Shown: positions 1 through 11,406, numbered from the stretch's first letter. The stretch: DNA of 11,406 nucleotides from a bacterium (GCA_002919115.1 PKER01000319.1:1-11406), one strand, 5' to 3'. Notes: generated by a model from the letters alone, not told the origin. Translations and numbers: made by a program.

Positions 1-427
1 GGGCGTCCCGCTTGGCCAGCGCCTGCCGCTTGTCGTACGACTTCTTGCCTCGGGCCAGGGCCAGCTCGACCTTGGCCCAACCATTGGAGAAGTAGAGCGA
101 CAACGGCACCAGGGTCAGCCCGCTCTCCCGGGTCTTGCCGATGAGGCGGCGGATCTCATGCCGGTGCAGCAGCAGCTTGCGGGTCCGCCGGGGCTCGTGG
201 TTGGTCCACGTCCCCATCGCGTACTCAGGGATGTGCAGGTTGTGCAGGAAGATCTCGCCGTCCTTCTCCTGGGCGAACGAGTCCACAAGGGAGGCTCGTC
301 CGGCACGCAGCGACTTCACCTCGGTGCCGGTGAGCGCGATGCCGGCCTCGTAGGTGTCCACAATGGTGTAGTCGTGGCGCGCCCGGCGGTTGGACGCGAT
401 CAGCTTGCGCCCCTTCTCGCGCGGCAT
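1..427 (-). CDS. smpB: SsrA-binding protein SmpB (3' end outside window)
   Basis: SmpB binds tmRNA (SsrA) and delivers it to stalled ribosomes for trans-translation in the cytoplasm. The ATG at 427 opens a reading frame of 142 codons that runs off the left edge. It begins MPREKGRKLIASNRRARHDY and contains the family hallmarks in order: DTYEAGIALTGTEVKSLR (about residues 25-42), the NLHIPEY and NHEPRRTRKLLLH segments, and LVPLSLYFSNGWAKVELALARGKK, ending in KSYDKRQALAKRDA. Only the last 15-20 residues, the tail that enters the decoding centre, are missing. The start is supported by GGAGG at 440-436, 8 bases upstream. It lies downstream of secA2 on the same strand, but a 530-base gap makes a shared operon unlikely. 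The recognition is sure; nothing in the visible part is unusual. Confidence 0.97.
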   Translation of the reverse strand, partial: MPREKGRKLIASNRRARHDYTIVDTYEAGIALTGTEVKSLRAGRASLVDSFAQEKDGEIFLHNLHIPEYAMGTWTNHEPRRTRKLLLHRHEIRRLIGKTRESGLTLVPLSLYFSNGWAKVELALARGKKSYDKRQALAKRDA

Positions 428-574
428 GACGTCCACCTCCCTCCACCCGCGCCCAGCTGATCCACGATACACGGCACCAACGCCGGCGATCTTGTCGTTA
501 TTCGCCCGGCAAGAGATCAACCCACCCGAATACGACCAGGCCCCGGCCGCCCCACCGGGTCGCGGCACCGCCAG

Positions 575-673
575 GACGGCGTCACGGCCACCGCCGGGAT
601 GGCGTCCCAGCCACCGGCCGCAGGATCACGGCTGACGCATCGCCACCACCGGCCGACGGCGTCGCGGCGCCGG
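575..673. repeat. Degenerate ~23-bp tandem repeats
   Basis: Two adjacent imperfect 23-base copies lie at 575-597 and 598-620. Both follow the pattern GAYGGCGTC, then a variable pair, then GCCACCG-CCGG. A weaker copy lies around 634-655, and a partial copy starts at 655 (gacggcgtcgcggc). They fall in the gene-free stretch between secA2 and smpB. The function is unknown. They may be only GC-rich sequence drift, since copies differ at several positions. Confidence 0.4.
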
Positions 674-941
674 TCGATCGCGTACCGCCCTGGGTCGACC
701 GCCACTCGCCGTCACCGGAAGACCCGATCGCCGGCGGGCCGAGACCGTACGGCCAGCGGCGACCATCGGGACCGCGGGCGCCGAGGACAGCGATGGCACC
801 CGCCAACCGGCGGCCCGCCCCGCTAGCGGCCAGGATGCCGGGACGCCGACGGGCGGGACCGGGACCGCATTACCCAGACCCGACGACCAGGGCCGGCCCG
901 ACCGGACGCGAGGCCGGCCCCGCGCCGAGTGGCGGCCGAGG

Positions 942-956
942 GCCCGAACCTCGGGC
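942..956 (-). terminator. Short hairpin immediately after the secA2 stop
   Basis: The sequence gcccga-acc-tcgggc forms a perfect 6-bp stem with a 3-base loop directly downstream of the secA2 stop codon (minus strand). There is no U-tract after it. U-less hairpins can end transcription in high-GC actinobacteria, so this is a candidate only. Confidence 0.35.
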
Positions 957-3248
957 TCAGCGCCGCTTGCGGAACCCGCGGGTCGCGGCGGAGAAGAGCC
1001 GATCCATCTCCGAGCCGAACGGCGCGTCGTGCACCAGGTACGTCCACGTCGCGCTCGGCCGGATCAGCTTGGCCTGCTCCGGCTGCCAGTCCTCGTCCAC
1101 GGAGATCGACTCGAACGTCTCGACCGTCCGCCGCTCGATCTCGGGGATGAGCGCGTTGAACGCCGGCACCGCCGTGCGGTGGAACTCGTCGAGCGGGTCC
1201 ACCCGGGCCAGCGACCGCAGGTGCACCCCCTCCCGGACCTCGGAGAGCATCGCCAGGTGCTCGGCCCACAGCCGGTCGATGTGGTAGAGGGCGATGGCCC
1301 GCGACACCCGGGTGAGCAGCTCGGGGTCCATCTGCTCGCACTTCTCGGGGAAGTACTCGGCGAGCATCTCGGCGGTCACGTTGGTGGTGAGCACCCGCTC
1401 CCGCCGCTCGGCCAGCGCCTTGCGCTGCTGCTCGATGACGAGGCTGTACCGCCAGGTGTTGCGGTGGATCTCGTAGTTGATGCCCTCGGCCACCCGCTGC
1501 GCGTGGGCGACCGCCCAGTCCACCCGCTCGTCCTCGACGAGGCCGTCGGGGGTCATGTTCGGCGACGGCGGGATCTCGTTGCCGGCGTGCCGCACGATCA
1601 GCTCGTCCTCGAGGCTGACGAAGAAGACCGAGCCACCGGGGTCGCCCTGGCGGCCGGCCCGCCCACGGAGCTGGTCGTCGACCCGGCGGCTCTCGTGCAT
1701 CCCGGCCCCGATCACCAGGAGCCCGCCGAGCTCGGCCACCCGCTCCCAGTCCCGCTGGTCGCTGCCGCCGAGCCGGATGTCCACGCCGCGGCCAGCCATC
1801 TGGGTGGAGACGGTCACCGCGCCGTACGTCCCGGCCTCGGCGATGATCGCCGCCTCCTCGGCGTCGTTCTTGGCGTTGAGCACCGTGCACGGCACGCCCG
1901 CCTCGGCCAGCTGGGCGGCCAGCTCCTCCGACGCCTTGACGTCGAGCGTGCCGACGAGCACCGGCCGGCCCTTCTCGTGGCACTCCTTGATCAGGGCCAC
2001 CATCGCCTCGTCCCGCTCGGCCCGGGTGGCGTAGATCCGGGTCGGCTCGTCCACCCGGATGCACGGCGTGTTCGGCGGGATGACCGCGACCTCGAGCTTG
2101 TAGTACTCGCGCAGCTGGTCACCTACGTGCACGGCCGTGGCGGTCATGCCGCACAGCGTCTTGTAGAGCCCGATGTACGCCTGGACGGTGATGGTGCCGA
2201 GCACCTCGCCCTCGGCGCTCGGGCTGAGCCCTTCCTTCGCCTCGACCGCGGCGTGCAGGCCGTCGGGCCAGCGCCGACGCTGGGCCACCCGGCCGCGCAT
2301 CTCGTCGACCAGCTCGACCGTGCCGTTGCGCACGATGTAGTCCACGTCACGTTGGAGCAGGTAGTGCGCGTAGAGCGCCACGTTGACCGCGGCCAGGTCG
2401 GCCAGGTGCTTCTCGTCGTAGAGGTTGATCCCGCCGAGCTTCGCCTCGACGGTCTTGAGCCCGCGGTTGGTCAGCGAGATGGTGCGGCCGTCCTCGGAGA
2501 TCTCGTAGTCGCGGTGGGCCACCAGCCCGCGCACCACCGCGTCGGCCGCGTGCACCGGGTCGAGCTCGGTGGTGATCGCGCCGGCGAGCACCATCGGCAC
2601 CTTGGCCTCGTCGATGAGGATCGAGTCGGCCTCGTCGACGATCGCCGTGCCGAGCGGCCGCTGCACCCGGTCGGCGATGTCGGTCACGAGCTGGTCGCGC
2701 AGGAAGTCGAAGCCGGCCTCGTTGATCGAGACGTAGGTGACGTCGCAGGCGTACGCCTCGACCCGCTCCTCCCGCGTGTTGATCTCGGTGACCGAGCCCA
2801 CGGTCAGCCCGAGCATCGTGTAGACGGGGCGCATCCAGTCCGCGTCCCGGCGGGCCAGGTAGTCGTTCACCGTGATCACGTGCACCGGCCCGTGGCCGAG
2901 CCGGACGTGGCCGTAGGCCGCGATCGTGGCGGTGAGCGTCTTGCCCTCACCGGTGGCCATCTCGGCCACGTGGCCGTCGAGCATCGCGAGCGCGCCGAGC
3001 AGCTGCACGTCGTACGGTCGCTCGCCCAGCGCCCGGCGGGCCGCCTCCCGGCCCACGGCGCAGATCTCGACCAGCCCTTCCGCCTCACCGGCCCGTTGGG
3101 TCAGCTCCTCGTCGGTGAGCTCCTGCAGCTCCGGTTCGAGCGCCTCGATCCGCGGGAGCAGCTCCTCGTAGCGCCGCAGGCTGACCACGGTCCCCGGCCG
3201 CTCGAGGAACCGGCGGGCCCTGTTCTTCAATCGCTGTGCCAGGCTCAC
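957..3248 (-). CDS. secA2: Accessory protein translocase ATPase SecA2
   Basis: SecA2 is the accessory actinobacterial SecA, an ATPase that drives export of a subset of proteins through SecYEG. From the GTG at 3248 it has 763 residues (M. tuberculosis SecA2 is about 808). Motifs in order are: PYDVQLLGA near 79-87; Walker A ATGEGKT near 98-104; VNDYLARRDA near 127-136; LRDQLVTD near 183-190; Walker B VDEADS near 204-209; QMAGRGVDIRLGG near 483-495; and the arginine-finger motif QLRGRAGRQGDPG near 526-538. The C-terminus keeps YHIDRLWAEHLA and LDEFHR and ends in RKRR. The zinc-binding CxC tail of housekeeping SecA is absent, as expected for SecA2. A TTG at 3308 would extend the frame by 20 residues, but those codons are poor in G/C at the third position and do not look coding, so I prefer the GTG. 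Neither start has a strong Shine-Dalgarno. The SecA2 assignment over SecA1 rests on this tail, the length and the close resemblance to the mycobacterial sequence. Confidence 0.94.
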   Translation of the reverse strand: MSLAQRLKNRARRFLERPGTVVSLRRYEELLPRIEALEPELQELTDEELTQRAGEAEGLVEICAVGREAARRALGERPYDVQLLGALAMLDGHVAEMATGEGKTLTATIAAYGHVRLGHGPVHVITVNDYLARRDADWMRPVYTMLGLTVGSVTEINTREERVEAYACDVTYVSINEAGFDFLRDQLVTDIADRVQRPLGTAIVDEADSILIDEAKVPMVLAGAITTELDPVHAADAVVRGLVAHRDYEISEDGRTISLTNRGLKTVEAKLGGINLYDEKHLADLAAVNVALYAHYLLQRDVDYIVRNGTVELVDEMRGRVAQRRRWPDGLHAAVEAKEGLSPSAEGEVLGTITVQAYIGLYKTLCGMTATAVHVGDQLREYYKLEVAVIPPNTPCIRVDEPTRIYATRAERDEAMVALIKECHEKGRPVLVGTLDVKASEELAAQLAEAGVPCTVLNAKNDAEEAAIIAEAGTYGAVTVSTQMAGRGVDIRLGGSDQRDWERVAELGGLLVIGAGMHESRRVDDQLRGRAGRQGDPGGSVFFVSLEDELIVRHAGNEIPPSPNMTPDGLVEDERVDWAVAHAQRVAEGINYEIHRNTWRYSLVIEQQRKALAERRERVLTTNVTAEMLAEYFPEKCEQMDPELLTRVSRAIALYHIDRLWAEHLAMLSEVREGVHLRSLARVDPLDEFHRTAVPAFNALIPEIERRTVETFESISVDEDWQPEQAKLIRPSATWTYLVHDAPFGSEMDRLFSAATRGFRKRR

Positions 3249-3362
3249 AGCCGGCAACGGTACCGGATTCGGGCCCGGCCGAGGGATATCGGCGGCCTTG
3301 AAGATCAACTATGGCCCCGGCCGCCGGGCGGGGTCATCGTTCGTCGCGGGACGCGCGCCGGG

Positions 3363-3376
3363 ACAGGGGCCCCTGT
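3363..3376. promoter_or_regulatory. 14-bp perfect palindrome upstream of secA2
   Basis: acaggggcccctgt is a perfect palindrome about 115 bases upstream of the preferred secA2 start. It lies in the roughly 400-base stretch (3249-3649) that holds no gene. It could be a site for a dimeric regulator, but GC-rich palindromes arise easily by chance. I found no confident promoter hexamers nearby. Confidence 0.25.
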
Positions 3377-3433
3377 GAGTCGCGCCCCCTCGCGCCAAGC
3401 GAGGTCCCGCGGACCGGGTCGATCCGGGGCCGG

Positions 3434-3471
3434 ACCGGCAATCCGGGACCAGACTGGCAATCCCGGGCCAA
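3434..3471. repeat. Two tandem 19-bp imperfect repeats upstream of secA2
   Basis: accggcaatccgggaccag (3434-3452) is followed directly by actggcaatcccgggccaa (3453-3471), with 15 of 19 positions identical. A 19-base period puts the copies on nearly the same face of the helix, which would suit cooperative binding of a regulator. They lie about 185-225 bases upstream of the secA2 start. No function can be assigned. Confidence 0.4.
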
Positions 3472-3589
3472 CCATGATCCAGCACCCGAGTCGGGCGCGG
3501 TCCAAGCGTCGGGCCGGTCCATCCGGGCACAGGTCATGACCCGGGCCGTACGCGCGCCCGACGTACGCCCCCGAGATCACCCGCCGACC

Positions 3590-3631
3590 GCGAGAAAAAC
3601 AACACCGGGGAGGTCCACCGACCTCCCCGGT
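3590..3631 (-). terminator. Rho-independent terminator of the DUF4193 gene
   Basis: A perfect 12-bp stem (accggggaggtc at 3604-3615, gacctccccggt at 3620-3631) encloses a 4-base loop. Reading on the minus strand it is followed by gttgtttttctc, a T-rich tail. It starts 18 bases after the DUF4193 stop codon and should insulate secA2 from that gene. It is the clearest non-coding signal in the window. Confidence 0.88.
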
Positions 3632-3649
3632 CGGTTCCGACGCCTCGGA

Positions 3650-3949
3650 TCAGGCGCACTCGCGGCAGAGCTCCGAGCCGTCGCTCGCGACTACCCGCTG
3701 GCTGCGGTGGTGCACCAGGAAGCAGCGCGAGCAGCGGAACTCGTCCGCCCGCATCGGGACAACCGTGACAGTCAGCTCCTCGTCGGCGAGTTCCTCCGCG
3801 CCGGGCAGCTCGAAGTTGTCCAGGTTGTCCTCGTCAAGGTCGACGTACGGGCTCGCCGTTGTGCGGCGGGCCTTGAGCTCTTCGATGCTGTCCGAGTCCA
3901 CATCGGTAACGTGGCCGCGCGGCGCATCGTAGTCGGTAGTGGTCGCCAT
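3650..3949 (-). CDS. DUF4193-family small zinc-ribbon-like protein
   Basis: This 99-residue protein resembles the actinobacterial DUF4193 family, whose function is unknown. It begins MATTTDYDAPRG and has an acidic middle (DLDEDNLDNFELPGAEELADEEL, residues 37-59). It ends in a compact metal-binding-like module: C73-x2-C76, two histidines at 80-81, then C95-x2-C98. This spacing suggests a zinc ribbon or knuckle, by inference. The frame is open further upstream to an ATG at 4129, but the ATG at 3949 fits the family length, is preceded by a GGGAG stretch about 9 bases upstream, and marks where coding-type composition begins. It is monocistronic: a strong terminator follows it, and it is divergent from the HesB-like gene with 194 bases between. 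A candidate sigma-R-type promoter lies upstream. Confidence 0.88.
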   Translation of the reverse strand: MATTTDYDAPRGHVTDVDSDSIEELKARRTTASPYVDLDEDNLDNFELPGAEELADEELTVTVVPMRADEFRCSRCFLVHHRSQRVVASDGSELCRECA

Positions 3950-3988
3950 GGATGTCAGCTCCCGGATGTGAGTCTTTGTTGGAGGATC

Positions 3989-4015
3989 GAACGCACCGCG
4001 TTCCTCGTATGTTCC
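3989..4015 (-). promoter_or_regulatory. Candidate sigma-R/H-like promoter with palindrome, DUF4193 gene
   Basis: On the minus strand GGAAC (4015-4011) is followed after exactly 18 bases by GTT (3992-3990). This is close to the GGAAT-N18-GTT consensus known for the thiol-stress sigma factor SigR/SigH. It lies about 40 bases upstream of the DUF4193 start. It overlaps an inverted repeat, gaacgc-acc-gcgttc (3989-4003). The -35 element has C in place of T, so this is a near match found by eye. Confidence 0.35.
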
Positions 4016-4143
4016 GGCCATCGCCCATGAATCTGCTGAGTGAATGAACGGCGGAATGCCGGAACCGGTTGCGGGTGGGCGGGACGGCGGGTGACGGTGG
4101 GACCCGACGAGCAATGTTCCACGACACACGGGGGAGTCAACGC

Positions 4144-4463
4144 ATGCTCACGGTGACCGCCAACGCCGCCACCGCCATCCGCGACATCATTTCCCAGGAT
4201 GCCGTGCCTCCCGGCGCGGGCCTGCGCATCGCGGCCGACGAGAGCGGCAACGGCCTGGTGCTGAGCCTCGAGGCCGAGCCGTTCGAGGGCGACCAGGTCG
4301 TCGACTCGGCCGGCGCCCGCCTCTTCCTGGACCAGTACGCCGCCGCCATGCTCGACGACAAGGAGCTCGACGTCACCATCGACCCGAGCGGAGACCTCCA
4401 GTTCGCCGTGGCCGACCGGTGGCCGCGACCGGAGTCGAGCTCGTCGGCGGGCGAGGCTGAGCA

Positions 4464-4470
<7 letters not shown>
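4144..4470 (+). CDS. HesB/IscA-like protein lacking the cluster cysteines
   Basis: This 108-residue protein has the HesB/IscA (A-type iron-sulfur carrier) fold pattern: MLTVTANAATAIRDII at the start, GLRIAAD near 26-32, an EPFEGDQVVDSAGARLFLD segment near 45-63 and LDDKELDVTIDPSGDLQFAV near 70-89. True A-type carriers bind iron or a cluster through three cysteines, one after the GLR segment and a C-x-C at the C-terminus. Here the only cysteine is the final residue, C108, so a classical carrier role is doubtful. The ATG at 4144 is set by GGGGGAG at 4130-4136, 7 bases upstream, and by the family's MLTVT start; an earlier in-frame start at 4069 is not supported. It is divergent from the DUF4193 gene. 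The last 15-20 residues (RPESSSSAGEAEQC) are low-complexity and may be a natural tail. Just after its stop the sequence changes character. Confidence 0.85.
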
Positions 4471-8716
<4,246 letters not shown>

Positions 8717-8717
<1 letters not shown>

Positions 8718-10168
8718 TGCCCGATCCCCGCGGCTTCCTCGAGGTCCCGCGCGCCGCGCTGCCCGAGCGCGACCCGGCCGAGCGCGTCAAGGACTACGGC
8801 GAGATCTACAAGGTCCTGCCGGAGCCCGAGCTGCGCCGCCAGGCCCAGCGCTGCATGGGCTGCGGCGTGCCGTTCTGCAACAACGGCTGCCCGCTCGGCA
8901 ACCTGATCCCGGACTGGAACGACCTGGTGCGGCTCGGGCGCTGGGAGGAGGCGATCGAGCAGCTGCACGCGACCAACAACTTCCCCGAGTTCACCGGGCT
9001 CGTCTGCCCCGCGCCTTGCGAGTCGGCCTGCGTGCTCGACATCAACGACGACGCGGTGACGATCAAGCAGATCGAGTACTCGATCATCGACCGCGCCTTC
9101 CAGGAGGGCTGGGTCAAGCCGCGCCCGCCGCAGGAGCGGACCGGCAAGCGCGTCGCCGTGATCGGCTCGGGCCCGGCGGGCATGGCGGCGGCCGACGAGC
9201 TCAACCAGGTCGGCCACGAGGTGGTCGTGTTCGAGCGCGACGAGGCGGTCGGCGGCCTGATCCGCTTCGGCGTGCCCGACGCGAAGCTCGAGAAGTGGAT
9301 CATCGACCGGCGCGTGCGCGTGCTCGAGGCCGAGGGCATCGAGTTCCGCTGCCGCGTCGACGTCGGCCGCGACATCTCGGTCGAGGAGCTCCGCGAGCAG
9401 TTCGACGCGATCGTGATCGCGATCGGCTCGCGCGTGCCGCGGCCGCTGGGCGTCCCGGGCAGCGACCTGAACGGCGTCCACTTCGCGATGGACTACCTCT
9501 ACCAGCGCAACCGCTACGTGGCGAAGCTGCAGGGCGGCCCCGAGGGGCCCGAGCCCGACGTCGTGATCACGGCCAAGGACAAGCACGTGGTCGTGATCGG
9601 CGGCGGCGACACGGGCATGGACTGCATCTCGAACGCGAACCGTGAGCAGTGCAAGTCCGCGATCCTGCTCGACGTCTACCCCGAGGTGCCGGAGAGCGGC
9701 CGCTACCCCGACACCCCGTGGCCGATGCAGCCGCGCCGCTCGGTCACGACCTACGCGCTGGAGGAGGGCGGCGAGCGCCGCTTCGGCCGCCAGGTCACCG
9801 ACATCATCGGCGACCAGCACGGCAACGTCGTGGAGGTCGCGGGGCGCGAGGTGCGCGGCACCTCCTCGCGCTCGCTGGAGCCGATCCCCGGCTCGGAGTT
9901 CACGATGCCGGCCGACCTGGTCCTGATCGCGGTGGGCTTCACGCACCCCGAGCACGAGGGCCTGATCTCCGAGCTCGGCGTCGAGCTCGACGGGCGCGGC
10001 AACGTCAAGGCGCCGATGTACGAGACGTCGGTCGACGGCGTGTTCGTCGCGGGCGACGCGCGGATCGGCGCCTCGCTGATCGTGAACGCGATCGCCGAGG
10101 GCCGCCGCTGCGCCCGGATGGTGGACCGCAAGCTGCGCGCGGCGCAGCCGGCGGCGTCGGCGGCCTAA
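8717..10168 (+). CDS. gltD: Glutamate synthase (NADPH) small subunit
   Basis: GltD oxidises NADPH through FAD and passes electrons through 4Fe-4S clusters to the FMN of GltB. The 483-residue protein is the usual length and intact. The N-terminal cluster-binding domain has C46-x2-C49-x4-C54-x3-C58 and a second set at C97, C101 and C105 (CPAPCESAC). The FAD-binding GSGPAG is at 151-156, within a VAVIGSGPAGMAAADEL segment. The NADPH-binding VVVIGGGDTGMDC is near 291-303, and the second FAD contact, GVFVAGDARIGASLIVNAI, is near 440-465. The start is the ATG that overlaps the gltB stop (TGATG), so translation is probably coupled; the G-run about 11 bases upstream is only a weak Shine-Dalgarno. Composition matches gltB. 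It converges with the GlcD-like gene, 61 bases away. Confidence 0.97.
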
Positions 10169-10175
10169 GGCGCGG

Positions 10176-10226
10176 CCCGCGATCGACCTTCCTCGCCTGT
10201 AGGACAAGAAGCCTCGGTCGCGCGGG
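10176..10226. terminator. Possible bidirectional hairpin between convergent genes
   Basis: In the 61-base gap between gltD and the convergent oxidase gene, cccgcg (10176-10181) and cgacc (10184-10188) can pair with ggtcg (10216-10220) and cgcggg (10221-10226). This leaves a 2-base bulge and a 27-base loop. There is no T-run on either side and the loop is large, so termination is only suggested by position. Confidence 0.25.
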
Positions 10227-10229
10227 CGG

Positions 10230-11406
10230 CTAGATCCACTTGCCCGGGTTGAGCAGCCCCTTCGGGTCGAAGGCCTGCTTGATGCGGCGCTGCAGCTCGA
10301 GCTCCGCCGCGCTCGCCTGGTGGCCCAGCGCGTCGCGCTTGAGCCAGCCCAGCCCGTGCTCCCCGGAGACCGTCCCGCCGAGCGCGACCGCCTCGCGCAG
10401 GAGCTCGTCGACCGCGGCTTCGGCGCGCTCGAGCTCGTCCGCTGGCGCCGGGTCGCCCGAGACTAGGAAGGTGGCGTGGATGTTCCCGTCGCCCGCGTGG
10501 CCCCAGGAACAGGCGTCGAGCCCGTGGGCGGCGCCGATGCGCAGCGTCGCCTCGATCGCGTCGGCGAGCCGCTCGACGGGCACCGCGACGTCCTCGGAGA
10601 CCTTGCCGCCGCGCGCGGTGGCGACGACGTTCGAGACGCCGTCGCGCCAGCGCCAAAGCTCCCCGATCTCGCGCCCGCCGGGGCGCACCACGAGCTGGGC
10701 GAGCGGCTCGACCGCGGCGGCGATCTCTGCGAGCTGGAGCTCCGCCTCCTCGGCGGTGCCGTCCGCCTCGGCGATCAGCAAAAAACCCGCGCCGCTTGCG
10801 TCCAGGCCCGGCAGGGCGGCGCCGGCGAGCTCGAGCGTGCGGCCGTCGAGGTACTCGAGCGCGGAGGCCTGGACGCCTGATGCGAGGACCGCCTGCACGG
10901 CCTCGCAGCCCGCGCGCGCGTCGGCGAAGGACGCGACGAGCGGGAGGCGCGCCTCGGGCGCGGGGACCAGGCGCAGGTGGGCCGCGGTGATGATCCCGAG
11001 CGCGCCCTCCGAGCCCACCAAGAGCCTCTTCAGGTCGAAGCCCGCGGCGTCCTTGCGCACCGGCCCGCCGAGCCGGACGAGCTCGCCCGGCGGGAGCACG
11101 ACCTCGAGCCCGGTGACGAAGTCGCCGGTGGTCCCGTAGCGCAGGGCGTGCGGGCCGCCCGCGTTCGTCGCGACGTTGCCGCCGAGCTGCGACTGCTCCG
11201 CGGCGCCCGGGTCGGGCGGGAAGTAGAGGCCTGCCTCGCGGGCGCGGCGCTGGACGGTCGCGGTGGTGACGCCCGCCTCGGCCTCCATCCGCCACTGCCC
11301 GGGGTCGAGGGCGCGCACCCCCTTGCCCAGCCGGTCGTAGAACGGCCCGATCACCCGGCCGGTGGGGTCACCCGGCTCGTTCACCGGGTTGTACCCGGCC
11401 ACCCAC
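10230..11406 (-). CDS. FAD-linked oxidase, GlcD/D-lactate dehydrogenase type, with foreign N-terminus
   Basis: The frame reads in from the right edge and ends at a TAG at 10230; an in-frame GTG at 11402 is not a credible native start. From about residue 32 (counting that GTG as 1) it is a clear GlcD-type flavoprotein, a family that oxidises 2-hydroxy acids such as glycolate, D-lactate or D-2-hydroxyglutarate. The substrate cannot be told. Visible are MEAEAGVTTATVQ and LYFPPDPGAAEQSQLGGN, then NVATNAGGPHALRYG and LLVGSEGALGIIT of the FAD-binding PCMH domain. The C-terminal oxidase domain has WGHAGDGNIHATF, SGEHGLGWLK and FDPKGLLNPGKW. The N-terminal part of the FAD domain, with its PRGGGTGLSGG-type loop, is absent. 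In its place, in frame, are about 30 residues that look like a GH5 hydrolase. As it stands the protein should not bind FAD normally. Codon use from 10230 to about 11300 matches gltBD. Confidence 0.9.
   Translation of the reverse strand, partial: WVAGYNPVNEPGDPTGRVIGPFYDRLGKGVRALDPGQWRMEAEAGVTTATVQRRAREAGLYFPPDPGAAEQSQLGGNVATNAGGPHALRYGTTGDFVTGLEVVLPPGELVRLGGPVRKDAAGFDLKRLLVGSEGALGIITAAHLRLVPAPEARLPLVASFADARAGCEAVQAVLASGVQASALEYLDGRTLELAGAALPGLDASGAGFLLIAEADGTAEEAELQLAEIAAAVEPLAQLVVRPGGREIGELWRWRDGVSNVVATARGGKVSEDVAVPVERLADAIEATLRIGAAHGLDACSWGHAGDGNIHATFLVSGDPAPADELERAEAAVDELLREAVALGGTVSGEHGLGWLKRDALGHQASAAELELQRRIKQAFDPKGLLNPGKWI
11301..11406 (-). pseudogene. Fragment of a GH5-type glycoside hydrolase fused to the oxidase
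   Basis: The right edge encodes WVAGYNPVNEPGDPTG, then RVIGPFYDRLGKGVRALDP. The first part matches the strand-4 region of GH5 glycosidases, where the glutamate of NEP (codon at 11378-11376) is the acid/base residue. The FYDRL-VRA-DP run matches the helix that normally follows, before DHILFLEGN in that family. Instead the frame passes into GlcD-type sequence (GQWRMEAEAGV). It uses CGG and CTG codons, unlike the CGC/CTC style of the adjoining oxidase. Only about 100 bases are visible, so the family call rests on a short stretch. Confidence 0.65.

Larger units (their letters stand above)
428..956. other. Gene-free stretch between secA2 and smpB
   Basis: These 529 bases are very GC-rich. Open frames occur on both strands, but their translations are rich in Arg, Pro, Gly and Ala, with no recognisable domain, and no frame shows a clear RBS plus coding-type third-position bias. 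I see no tRNA or tmRNA structure. The stretch holds a hairpin next to the secA2 stop, degenerate tandem repeats at 575-673, and presumably the smpB promoter between about 450 and 540. I could not pick out a clear -35/-10 pair for smpB. Confidence 0.6.

Noticed and set aside
428..956. A tmRNA (ssrA) gene next to smpB
   Set aside because: ssrA is often near smpB, but I see no tRNA-like acceptor ends, no T-loop followed by a CCA-type terminus, and no frame encoding an ALAA-type tag here.
823..2064. A second minus-strand frame overlapping the 3' half of secA2
   Set aside because: It is shifted relative to the secA2 frame, is rich in Arg/Gly/Ala and has no domain. The secA2 frame is continuous, so there is no frameshift here.
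1029..3539. An 836-codon open frame on the plus strand opposite secA2
   Set aside because: It is a shadow of secA2, low-complexity in His, Leu, Arg and Val, with no motif or supporting RBS.

Overview
The window is high-GC actinobacterial DNA, but it does not look like one continuous genome. It reads as a left block (about 1-4,470), a middle block (about 4,550-11,300) and a sliver of a third sequence at the right edge (about 11,300-11,406). Genes are broken at both block boundaries. Taxon labels here are inferences from remembered protein similarity and codon style, not from a search.

Left block. It carries smpB (minus, C-terminus off the left edge), a 530-bp gene-free stretch, secA2 (minus), a roughly 400-bp upstream region with palindromic and repeated motifs, a strong rho-independent terminator, a small DUF4193-type zinc-ribbon gene (minus), and a divergent HesB/IscA-like gene (plus). 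An accessory SecA2 beside a DUF4193 protein and a cysteine-less HesB-like protein suggests an actinomycete, possibly Micromonosporaceae-like. These are housekeeping or accessory functions: ribosome rescue, accessory protein export and small metal-related proteins.

Middle block. It carries gltB and gltD (plus, overlapping by one base), the large and small subunits of NADPH-dependent glutamate synthase, then a convergent FAD-linked oxidase gene of the GlcD type (minus). Arginine is mostly CGC, and CTC, GCG and TCG are favoured, a style I associate with Thermoleophilia/Solirubrobacterales. gltB lacks about its first 130-140 codons, including the catalytic N-terminal cysteine of the glutaminase domain. 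The GlcD-like gene lacks the N-terminal part of its FAD-binding domain.

Right sliver. The last ~100 bases, in frame with the GlcD-like gene, encode a piece of a GH5-type glycoside hydrolase around its NEP catalytic motif. The middle block is therefore a fragment with a cut gene at each end. The most economical reading is a chimeric assembly or cloning join; insertion of foreign DNA by illegitimate recombination is possible but less likely. I found no convincing new defence, mobile or RNA system, no CRISPR array, no tRNA or rRNA, and no transposase or integrase.
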